Virus record (IMG/VR): IMGVR_UViG_3300020476_000002
Location: 1 to 59,966 of that record
Length of the DNA stretch: 59,966 nt
Direction: 5' to 3' (one strand)
Origin: a virus
Numbering within the stretch: position 1 is the first letter of the stretch; each line of letters opens with the position of its first letter. Below are positions 1 to 8,088 of this stretch, one piece after another. The position numbers were made by a program, and so were the translations under genes. The notes beneath the pieces are model-generated. The model made no database searches. It saw only the letters and a program-made list of their open reading frames with translations, and was not told the DNA's origin.

Positions 1-1353
1 GAATGGCATGTCCGTGACCCGTTGACAGCGTATCCGGCAACCCTTCTCGGTGTGGACGATATGCGTCCCCGAGATGTCGTGTTCGCTTACGAACGTCCCC
101 TCGGATATTTGCGTTCCATGTATCCCGAAACTGCTCGCATGTTCCAAGGTGACAGTGGTGCTGGTGAAGACCAGGGCATCGAAATGATCGAATACGTTGA
201 CGGTGAAGAACAAGTCCTCATCGCTATGCGTGGCCCAGTGAAAACCGGGCTGTTTGGTACCGCCCCGAACTCTGACGAAAACATTGTTGTCGAGTTGGAA
301 CGGGCACCGAACCCTCTTGGGGAATGCCCCGTTGTGTGTGCCGAACGAATCAGTCTTGACGATTCGCAAGGACAGTTCGACGGCATCCTCGGCATGTATC
401 AGATGCAAGCCCGTTTGATGGCGCTTGAAGTTATCGCAGTTCAGAAAGGCGTGTTCCCTGACACCTGGCTGATAGGTCGTCAAGGGGAAACCCCCCAAAT
501 TGTGAACCCTGCTGATGGACTCACCGGTGAGGTTGGTGTGATTCGTGGCGGTGAGCTGCGTGACATGCAAATGCAACCCGGTTACATGACGAACCCTGCG
601 ATTGACCGGTTGGAACGTGCCCAACGATTGACGGCTGGTATCCCCCCAGAGTTCGGTGGGGAATCAACAACGAACATTCGTACCGGTCGCCGAGGCGATG
701 CCGTACTTTCCGCAGTTGTTGACTTCCCGGTGCAAGAAGCGCAACGCATCATGGCTCGTTCCTTGCAGGAAGAAAACGAAATCGCTATCAATATGTCAAA
801 AACGTATGCCGGGAACAAAGGCAAATCGTTTTATGTCACAACGAAAAACGCTAAAGGCCGAGTCGATTACGTCCCCAACACCAACTTCGATTCCACAGAC
901 AACGTAGTGGTCTACTCCCAAGCGGGAGCCGACATCAACAACCTTGTCATCGGTGGAGGTCAACGAGTTGGGATGGGCACCATGTCGAAACGCTCATTCA
1001 TGGCTATCGACCCACTGGTCGAAGACCCAGAGTTTGAACATGACGCTGTGGTCGCAGAACAACTTGAACAGGCATTGCTGGCATCTATCCAGCAGCAAGC
1101 CTCCGAAGGTGTTATCCCACCAGCCGATCTTGCTCGCATCATGGAACTGGTTTCCACGAACCAACTCGAATTGGTTGAAGCTGTGGAGAAAGTGCAGAAA
1201 GAGGCACAGGAACGGCAAGCGGAACAAGTTGACGCTGCTGCACCTGAAGCGCAACCCGGTTTGGCTGCACCAGGTATGGGAGCCGAGTCTCGATCAATCG
1301 CTGCACCTCCCGGTGGTGGCGGTGGTTTAGGTGAACTGCTTGGGGCGTTGTGA
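1..1353 (+). CDS. Portal protein (phage X), 5' end outside window
   Basis: The reading frame is open from base 1, so the gene starts upstream of the window. The first residues (EWHVRDPLTAYPATLLG) align with an internal stretch (EWHLRDPLSTYPATMLG) of the complete portal at 36207-37970, so roughly the first 135 residues are missing. The two proteins stay closely similar to the end, including the block around GQFDGILGMYQMQARLMALE and the Pro/Ala/Gly-rich tail. Portals form the ring at one capsid vertex through which terminase packages DNA. The assignment rests on the homologous copy lying directly after a terminase. The gene belongs to the GC-richer left half of module 1. The TTG at base 22 is not a real start. 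Confidence 0.85.
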   Translation, partial: EWHVRDPLTAYPATLLGVDDMRPRDVVFAYERPLGYLRSMYPETARMFQGDSGAGEDQGIEMIEYVDGEEQVLIAMRGPVKTGLFGTAPNSDENIVVELERAPNPLGECPVVCAERISLDDSQGQFDGILGMYQMQARLMALEVIAVQKGVFPDTWLIGRQGETPQIVNPADGLTGEVGVIRGGELRDMQMQPGYMTNPAIDRLERAQRLTAGIPPEFGGESTTNIRTGRRGDAVLSAVVDFPVQEAQRIMARSLQEENEIAINMSKTYAGNKGKSFYVTTKNAKGRVDYVPNTNFDSTDNVVVYSQAGADINNLVIGGGQRVGMGTMSKRSFMAIDPLVEDPEFEHDAVVAEQLEQALLASIQQQASEGVIPPADLARIMELVSTNQLELVEAVEKVQKEAQERQAEQVDAAAPEAQPGLAAPGMGAESRSIAAPPGGGGGLGELLGAL

Positions 1354-1466
1354 TGCCCCGTAAAGGTAAAGGCACGAAAGTCATAAATTTCAAACCTGTC
1401 GCATCTTCTCAGGATTGCGCGGTGTGCGGCTACCCGAAGAAATGGAAGGTCCACAATCATGGCTGA
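1353..1466 (+). CDS. Small CxxC protein (37 aa)
   Basis: The ATG overlaps the portal stop (TGATG), and the stop lies eight bases inside the next gene, so the ORF is packed as translated phage genes usually are. The product begins MPRKGKGTK and ends in a knuckle-like segment, CAVCGYPKKWKVHNHG, with two cysteines and two histidines that could bind zinc. In phage Y the same position holds one 132-aa ORF (37970-38368) with the same MPRKG start but no CxxC. Function unknown; possibly a minor head protein or a small nucleic-acid-binding protein. It is credited on position, overlaps and the shared N-terminus. Confidence 0.6.
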   Translation: MPRKGKGTKVINFKPVASSQDCAVCGYPKKWKVHNHG

Positions 1467-1797
1467 CGCAGGGTACAGGGGACAGGCTTACGGTAAAGCC
1501 AAAGAACAAGAAGAAGCGCTTTCTGCGGTTCCAATGGAAGCCGGTATGGGCGCTGTCCCTCCGGCACCGATAATTCCTGGCGGGGAAGGCGACATGACTC
1601 GCCCTAGTCAATACCCGCAGCAATCAATTATGGCTCCTGCTGCTCCTATGCCTAGATCAGAGCAACCTCAAACCAGTGAAAACGTGGCACGCATTTTGCC
1701 GTCACTTTTACCTCTCGCATCTTCACCTTACGCTTCTCCTTCGACTCGACGCATCGTTCGAGCCATGCAAGCGATGGTCCCTAGACAGGACCAGTAG
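1459..1797 (+). CDS. Hypothetical virion-module protein (112 aa)
   Basis: A Pro/Ala/Met-rich, low-complexity protein lying between portal and giant protein. Its N-terminus (GYRGQAYGKAKEQEEA) resembles residues about 17-30 of the 132-aa phage Y protein (GQEYGSALQQEEAQ), and its C-terminus (SPYASPSTRRIVRAMQAMVP) matches that protein's end (SAYADPDMQDVVRRMEGFVP). It is therefore the orthologue of the main part of that protein, with the N-terminal MPRKG piece split off as the preceding ORF. No catalytic motif is visible. A structural or assembly role is inferred from position only. Confidence 0.7.
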   Translation: MADAGYRGQAYGKAKEQEEALSAVPMEAGMGAVPPAPIIPGGEGDMTRPSQYPQQSIMAPAAPMPRSEQPQTSENVARILPSLLPLASSPYASPSTRRIVRAMQAMVPRQDQ

Positions 1798-1799
1798 TT

Positions 1800-4700
1800 G
1801 TGGGACTGTGGAACTTTATTTACAAAATCAGCAAAGGTGCTTTTAACACTGGTGTCCAAAGTGTTGACTTTGTTACCGACATCGCACAGGAAGCGTTACC
1901 GGGTCGCGACGAATACGAAGGCAGCGGGATAGCTGACACCATTTGGGGATCATTCAACGACAATGTTCTTGGCGAAGGTGGGGTGATGCAGTCCGCTATC
2001 GGACCTGAAGGTGTTGGGGGCACCATCATTGGAGCAATATCTCCCGCAGTACGCAAACCGATAAAAAGTGTGATCGACCCCACTTTTAAGGCTGCCACTA
2101 TTGCCTATAAACACGCGATAGATCGTCCTTTGGGGACGCTTATGACGATTGCTTCTGTTGCTGACAGTTCCGGTGAAGGCACACACAATGAGTACGAATT
2201 TGAAGGTGGATTAAGTAACTGGCTTAACACTGAAACGTGGGCGCATGCTTGGGATATTTCAAACAGTCAATCTCTCGGCCAAGCCTTGTCGCTTGCTGTT
2301 GGAACGAAAGACATTCTCGACAAAGACGAAGTAGACAAGTGGGAGGGCACGTCTATGCACCGTTTGGCGTCGGGGACCACAGACGCATTGTTTACTATTA
2401 TTTACGATCCGTTCTACCAAATAGGTGTCCCCACTAAAGTTTTTGCTCCCGTAATTGGTGACGTTGCGCGACATCATCGTAGGGTGGCTGGTGCAGGAAC
2501 GCATGTCACCGAAAGCGCCGGGTTTGCGCGTTTAACGAAAGACATTGCTGCTATCGCTGATGAAATGGTTGAGGGTCGCACCGCAGCAGCGTCAGGTGCG
2601 GGCCGCACTCTGGCAGCAGGGTTGCGTGCCAGCGCAGACGAAGCCAAAAAGACTCTCCAAAAAGGTGTCGATGAGACTGGTCAAAAATTAGATGGTGCCG
2701 CCAAAGACGAGCTTCAGGGAATAATCGATGAAGCAGATCGTTTAGAGGACTTGGCATCCGCTCCCCTTGGATTCAGCGAAGGCTATTACAAGGGGCTACC
2801 CACACCTGACGACCTAACTCTTATAGACGAGTTAGCGACAAAAGTCCACCAAAAACACAAGCATATAAAGGGTTTCACCCCGGATGTTGCTTACGCTGTA
2901 GCCGCTGCCCCAACACTCGAAGCGCAACAACTGGTGTTTCGTTTAGCGATGGGAAATGCTGAAGCGTTGCAGCAAGTCAGAAACTTGGCTGACGAATGGG
3001 CTGGTTTGATGCAACAAGGTGGCCTTGTGGATCGCATGGTCACTATCCAAAAGCAAATAGATAGCCTGACTGACAGCATCGCTTCGCCTGGGTTGCAACA
3101 AAAGTTGAGAGCAAACCTGAACAGGCAAGTCATGGCTTTAGAAAAAGAAGCCGCTGATCTGTTAAGAGGGATGCCCCAAGGTCTTACCGGTTTAGGCGTT
3201 TTTAACGCTGCTTTCTCAATTAAGGGTCAACGCTTGGCTGCGTTGGCTCCTCGTTTCGCTGATGAAGTAAGCGTTGACGCTGTTGATGCTGCGTGGGGAG
3301 CATTAAACGACTCTCCCCGTCTGGTTTCTGGTGTTGCCGATGAAATCCTTGGACCAATCCTGGCGGAAACAGCGAGTAGCAACCGACTGGTCGTGGGGTC
3401 TTTAAGGGAAGCACCCAAGATAGGTATTGTAAGACATTTGGGGTACGGGGCCGCATCCTTTATGAGCGAAGTGCCAATGCTGGGGCCAGCCGGGTTGCGG
3501 GTGGTCAATGTGTTTCGAGAAAAAACTGCCCAGCAGATGATGATTTGGGATGACGTTGACCAAACCTTCAACCAGTTTGAACGCATGTTGCGTGACGCAA
3601 GTCGAGTCACCCACAAAGGCAGATCTCTTGTAGAAGAAGCCGGTGTCAATGTTGACGAAGTGTTAGGTAACTGGGTTAAATCTTCACAGCATCAACGTAA
3701 GGCCATGTTTGAAAACATTGTTGATGACTTGAATGATGGTGTCATAAAACTTTATGCAGATGAACTTCTTGAGGGTATCGACGCAGACACTTTGAAATCC
3801 CAGCCTTTGAGTCCTAAACGAATGAGGAAAGCGTTGGATGAAGCGGAAGGAGTCTTGCGAGGGCAAGCCGAAAACGCAAGAGTGTATGGCAACCGGGATC
3901 TCCAATTTGATTTAGCTGACACCGATTTCAATATCACTCGACGCTACATAGAAAACTTGACCCCCCAACAGCTTCGCCAAGCGTCACTTGTTCCCCGGTA
4001 TGACGCAATCGCCACAGTGATGAAACACAGCGCTATCCGCAAATTCATGGGGCGAGGCGCTGAATTCGGTGACGAGTTTATGATGGCATGGAAAAAGTCT
4101 GTGCTGCTGCGTCCGGCGTGGCCGATTCGTGTTCTTTCTGACGAACTGTTACGTTCGGCTGCTGCGCTTGGCGGTATGCACACTATGAGGGGAACATTCG
4201 CAGGTTTCAATGATCTTCGTACCGCCTGGTTCAAAAAGAATGGTGAAGATGTGATGGCCCCTGTCATCGCCAAGATGCGGGACGATCTGAAAGTCGGGGA
4301 CGAACTATCTGACGGGGACTTGTATCTCCAGTATGAAGCAAAGCACGGCGCTAAAGCGACAGAAAAGTTGACACGCAACGCCATCAACGACGCTTACGGC
4401 AGGGACCGTATCCGCAGAAGGGGACTCTTTACCACCGGTGTGGGGTTGTTTGCATTAGGCCCAGGTGGGGCGTTGGCTTCCGCAGCTCTTTACAGTTTGT
4501 ATGCTCGACGCACAATGTCTTCTTTGGCTCGCCGGGAAGTTGCTGCACGGTTTTATAGTGAGGTTCGAGGGGTAGCTAAGAAACAATTTGATGAAGCTGA
4601 AGCGGCGATAAGGCAGTCAGTGAAAGAGGGGGTGAGGACTCCTGAAGAAGCCGCCAGGTTGCTTAACAATTTGAAGCATCGGAAAGATCTTGCGGAAACG

Positions 4701-7313
4701 CAAGCTCGTACCCTTAAACAGCAGTTAGAGCATTCTGTTCTTAGAACTCCGAAACGTAAAGACGCAGATCTTACAGAGAAATACGATTTGCCTGAGGAAT
4801 ACTCAGAGATGATTACCAACTTTGATCGAGTTGGTGAACTGATGCACCAAGCCCGTGTCGGCGGATATTACATGGGGGGCTACCAGTTTGCGAACGAGTT
4901 TGGGGACACTCCTTTCGCTGTTCAAATGAACAAGCAAGCATTGTCGTCTAGCCGGTCTACTCGTGGCGCATATGAAACAGTGGGGAGTGCCACAAAAAGA
5001 AACTATGAAAGTCAGATAGTCGGAGGGGAATATCGGCTTCACAAGTTTGACCAAAACAGGAAAGCCTTTGTTGAGGCGTATGACCGCACGGTCAATTACC
5101 AGTTCAAACCGCATTTGCTTGACGACACAATGCCCCAAGAGTTCCAAATGTTTACTCAAATGTTTTGGCAAGGCAGAAGCGATGCTGAAATAATTGCGTG
5201 GCTGAAAACTCGGCAGGGTTCCAAACTCGAAGAAGCCATGCCCCGCCATTTCGGTAAAGAACAAAACATAGAGCAATGGGTAAACGCTGTTCGCACACAA
5301 ATAGACAACTATGTTCCCAACACCCCAGAGTTTGCTTTAGTGCGACAGAAATTGGCTGAAGGTAAAGACATCAGTTGGGTCAACGACATTGTTCCCATCT
5401 TGAACAAGAACTACGGCGGAGTGAATGCTGGTGTCAAAGCAATACACCAGTTAGAAGGTGGTAGATACGCTGAGTTTGGGATAGTCCACGGGGCAAGCGG
5501 GGCAATAGCCGACGCTGTAATAACGAGACAACTTATCCAACGAGCAACCAAACAGATAGATAGCTGGATGGAGTCCCTCGGAACGATGACTGTGGACAAC
5601 CTGTCACGCAGCACCGTGTTCTCAGGGGTTTACCGAAACGAACTTGCCCGGTTAGTGCAAACGTACAGAAGGAGCGACGGCACTTATCGCATAACTGACG
5701 TACAACTGAAAAGCATTGAGAACGCTGCTCGGCGTGTCGCACTTGATGAGACTCGCAAATTGCTTTACGACCTGGCGGAACGCACCCGTTTCGGAGAAAT
5801 GGTCGGAATGCTCATGCCGTTCTACAGCGCATGGCAAGAAGTCATCACCCGCTGGGCCGGACTCGCCGTACAAAACCCCGTGTTCGTGGCGAGGGGTGCC
5901 CGATATTTTCAAGCCATCAAAGGCGAAGACGAAGAAGGCAACTCCAATTTCGTGATCCGTATGCCAGAAGGTCTGCTTGGAGCCGAAATAGCGGGACAAC
6001 CGGTGTTCGGGAAACTCGGCACCCTCGGGTTTACTTCCCTGAAACTGCATCCCGACTCGATTTCAATGATCTCTGCGGGACTACCAGGGTTCGGTCCCAT
6101 CGTCACAATAGCGGCAAGTGAATCTGTTATCGCACAGCCCTCCCTGCAAGAATCTATGGATTGGTTGCTTCCTTACGGCGCATCGGAGGGCACAGGTGTT
6201 TTCCATCGCATGTGGCAGCAGGTTGAGCCGACGTTTCTGCGTCGTATGGAAGGCGCATATTTCGACGTACCGGAACGCCAAAAAATGTTGGCCCAAGTAG
6301 CCATTGACTTGGCAGCAGAATATGAAGGGTTAGGCGAGAAAATCAACACCCCTGAGTTAGAGAAAGAGTTTGTTGACGAAGCGATCCGCCGCACCGAAGA
6401 CATCTTAAAGATTCGGGCACTCGCCGGGTTGGGTGTCCCGTTCGCTTTCCAAGTCCAGTCCCCATATCACGCAGTCATAGAGGACTACCGAAAAGTCACC
6501 GAGGAAGACGGGTTTGATGCTGCAACCACTTGGCTGCTAGCTAATCACCCAGAGTTGTGGGCAATTACGGCTCGACGGACAATGGTGCAAGGTGTTGCGT
6601 CCGCCACATTGGAAGGTGACGCAAAGTATCGGGAACACAAAGACTTCGCTGACGCTCACCCAGAAATAGGGGACTTCATTATCGGCAAGATCGGTGCCGA
6701 CGATGTGCAGTTTGAGTTCAACTATGCGGTCTACAAATCTGAGATAGCCGAAGGTCGTCGGGTGCGTGCCACCCCCCAAGAGATTCTGCGGAAACCACAA
6801 GAGAACAAGGGGTGGGCTGAGTGGCGTGAAGCGAAGAACCTTGTGTATGAGGAACTGGCACGTCGCGAACAAGCGGGTGGTTCAGCCAGTTTGGGGGCGA
6901 AAGCCAACAACGATTTACAGATGCTTATGGATCGAGTGAAGTTGAAAGTAGCTCAGGATAATCCTGGGTGGTGGGAAGCGTACAACGAAACGTATGACCA
7001 GCTTCATCAGGCCAAAGTTATGGACGGTTTCCGTGCTTTGATTAAGTCTGAAGACTTCCAGTATCGCCCCGAAATTCCGTTACTTGACGAGTATTTTGAG
7101 GCTCGTGAACTCATTGAAAAAGAATTAGAACGTCGAGGTAATGCTAGCGGCGAAGCAGATGCGTATTCTTTAGGGTATCGCACTAACGCAGACCTCGAAC
7201 AGTTGTGGGATGCTATAAGGGTGAAGTTGCGTAACAACAATGACTTTATAGAAATCTTTGACCGGTATTTCGAGAATGACACGATTGACAAAAAGACATG
7301 GGTAAGCAGGTAA
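1800..7313 (+). CDS. Giant virion protein, candidate internal/ejection protein (phage X, 1837 aa)
   Basis: GTG start three bases after the previous stop. The protein is homologous to the 2915-aa product at 38365-47112. The N-termini match around GxLGATIxAI and KxAIDRPLGxLxTI. A Gly/Ala-rich hydrophobic hairpin lies near residues 870-905 (TTGVGLFALGPGGALASAAL). A conserved aromatic block near residue 1340 (MPFYSAWQEVITRWAGLAVQ) is followed by matching C-terminal domains. Long helical, charged segments are present. Proteins of this size between portal and capsid in short-tailed phages are often internal virion proteins ejected with DNA, and the hydrophobic hairpin would suit membrane insertion. 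That role is inference. A polyvalent multi-domain protein is an alternative, but no enzyme motif was recognised. Confidence 0.6.
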   Translation: MGLWNFIYKISKGAFNTGVQSVDFVTDIAQEALPGRDEYEGSGIADTIWGSFNDNVLGEGGVMQSAIGPEGVGGTIIGAISPAVRKPIKSVIDPTFKAATIAYKHAIDRPLGTLMTIASVADSSGEGTHNEYEFEGGLSNWLNTETWAHAWDISNSQSLGQALSLAVGTKDILDKDEVDKWEGTSMHRLASGTTDALFTIIYDPFYQIGVPTKVFAPVIGDVARHHRRVAGAGTHVTESAGFARLTKDIAAIADEMVEGRTAAASGAGRTLAAGLRASADEAKKTLQKGVDETGQKLDGAAKDELQGIIDEADRLEDLASAPLGFSEGYYKGLPTPDDLTLIDELATKVHQKHKHIKGFTPDVAYAVAAAPTLEAQQLVFRLAMGNAEALQQVRNLADEWAGLMQQGGLVDRMVTIQKQIDSLTDSIASPGLQQKLRANLNRQVMALEKEAADLLRGMPQGLTGLGVFNAAFSIKGQRLAALAPRFADEVSVDAVDAAWGALNDSPRLVSGVADEILGPILAETASSNRLVVGSLREAPKIGIVRHLGYGAASFMSEVPMLGPAGLRVVNVFREKTAQQMMIWDDVDQTFNQFERMLRDASRVTHKGRSLVEEAGVNVDEVLGNWVKSSQHQRKAMFENIVDDLNDGVIKLYADELLEGIDADTLKSQPLSPKRMRKALDEAEGVLRGQAENARVYGNRDLQFDLADTDFNITRRYIENLTPQQLRQASLVPRYDAIATVMKHSAIRKFMGRGAEFGDEFMMAWKKSVLLRPAWPIRVLSDELLRSAAALGGMHTMRGTFAGFNDLRTAWFKKNGEDVMAPVIAKMRDDLKVGDELSDGDLYLQYEAKHGAKATEKLTRNAINDAYGRDRIRRRGLFTTGVGLFALGPGGALASAALYSLYARRTMSSLARREVAARFYSEVRGVAKKQFDEAEAAIRQSVKEGVRTPEEAARLLNNLKHRKDLAETQARTLKQQLEHSVLRTPKRKDADLTEKYDLPEEYSEMITNFDRVGELMHQARVGGYYMGGYQFANEFGDTPFAVQMNKQALSSSRSTRGAYETVGSATKRNYESQIVGGEYRLHKFDQNRKAFVEAYDRTVNYQFKPHLLDDTMPQEFQMFTQMFWQGRSDAEIIAWLKTRQGSKLEEAMPRHFGKEQNIEQWVNAVRTQIDNYVPNTPEFALVRQKLAEGKDISWVNDIVPILNKNYGGVNAGVKAIHQLEGGRYAEFGIVHGASGAIADAVITRQLIQRATKQIDSWMESLGTMTVDNLSRSTVFSGVYRNELARLVQTYRRSDGTYRITDVQLKSIENAARRVALDETRKLLYDLAERTRFGEMVGMLMPFYSAWQEVITRWAGLAVQNPVFVARGARYFQAIKGEDEEGNSNFVIRMPEGLLGAEIAGQPVFGKLGTLGFTSLKLHPDSISMISAGLPGFGPIVTIAASESVIAQPSLQESMDWLLPYGASEGTGVFHRMWQQVEPTFLRRMEGAYFDVPERQKMLAQVAIDLAAEYEGLGEKINTPELEKEFVDEAIRRTEDILKIRALAGLGVPFAFQVQSPYHAVIEDYRKVTEEDGFDAATTWLLANHPELWAITARRTMVQGVASATLEGDAKYREHKDFADAHPEIGDFIIGKIGADDVQFEFNYAVYKSEIAEGRRVRATPQEILRKPQENKGWAEWREAKNLVYEELARREQAGGSASLGAKANNDLQMLMDRVKLKVAQDNPGWWEAYNETYDQLHQAKVMDGFRALIKSEDFQYRPEIPLLDEYFEARELIEKELERRGNASGEADAYSLGYRTNADLEQLWDAIRVKLRNNNDFIEIFDRYFENDTIDKKTWVSR

Positions 7314-7320
7314 AGCAACG

Positions 7321-8088
7321 ATGGATATAGCCCAACTATTTGCTTCTATGGGGTTGACCGCTAACACCGAAATTGTTAATGGGCAAGTGGTCGTTCTAGG
7401 TGAAGGCCCCATTACTTACGAAACCGGAATGGTAGAAAGCGCCCAAGGTCAAGGCCCTGCCCGTTTTGAAACCGAAATTGAAGTAGCAGGCGACAAGTTC
7501 ACCGAAGACGACCTCCGAGAATACATTGTCGGTTTACAACCCGACGAACTACTCACATTACAGCAGGCACTATTCTCCGAAGGCTACTACGGCACCATCG
7601 AAGACATCACCGAAATAGAAGACCCCATCAAAACCGGTCGAGCGTTGCAAGCAGTTGCCCGCGACGCTGCTCTCACCTACCAGCAGGGTATAACTCCAGG
7701 GATGGAAGGTGTCCCAACTTTAGAAGACCGGTTCGCTGAGTTCACTATCGAAGATCTGAATACAGCTAAAGACGAGTATTTACAAAAAGAGGAACAGCCT
7801 ACGATTCGTGTGATGCCGTCTTCAGCGGTTGACCGTATGGTTGAAGAAACCTGGCGGAAACTTCTTGGCCGTAAACCTACAGCGGAGGAACGTCGAGCTG
7901 CGTTTGGTGCGGTTCGTGCAGCCCAGATCGCTGGTGGTAACGCTATGCAGCAAGGCGGAATTGTTGAGTCGGTTGATGTGACTGGTCTTTTAGCTGGTCA
8001 GGCGGAAGCGGCTGATCCTGCCAGGGCTGAGGCGATGTCGTTGTCAAGTAGTGCGGCGACTCTTAAACGGGTGTTAGGACTCAGGTAA
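7321..8088 (+). CDS. Virion-associated protein, possible peptidoglycan-binding-like segment (255 aa)
   Basis: It follows the giant gene by seven bases and overlaps the next ATG by one base. Residues about 78-92 (LLTLQQALFSEGYYG) look like the first helix of the LQxxLxxxGYY type seen in many phage cell-wall-binding segments. Near residue 177 there is WRKLLGRKPTAEER. The phage Y counterpart is the 499-aa protein at 47114-48613, which shares the corresponding segments (RLIAQGLALGDG and LIGLTGRRN) but carries a long N-terminal extension. A minor head or ejection role is likely from position. The domain call is weak. Confidence 0.5.
   Translation: MDIAQLFASMGLTANTEIVNGQVVVLGEGPITYETGMVESAQGQGPARFETEIEVAGDKFTEDDLREYIVGLQPDELLTLQQALFSEGYYGTIEDITEIEDPIKTGRALQAVARDAALTYQQGITPGMEGVPTLEDRFAEFTIEDLNTAKDEYLQKEEQPTIRVMPSSAVDRMVEETWRKLLGRKPTAEERRAAFGAVRAAQIAGGNAMQQGGIVESVDVTGLLAGQAEAADPARAEAMSLSSSAATLKRVLGLR

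Noticed and set aside
1-1353. Reading the two virion modules as terminal redundancy of one phage
   Set aside because: Terminal repeats would be identical, whereas these modules are diverged everywhere except one internal block.
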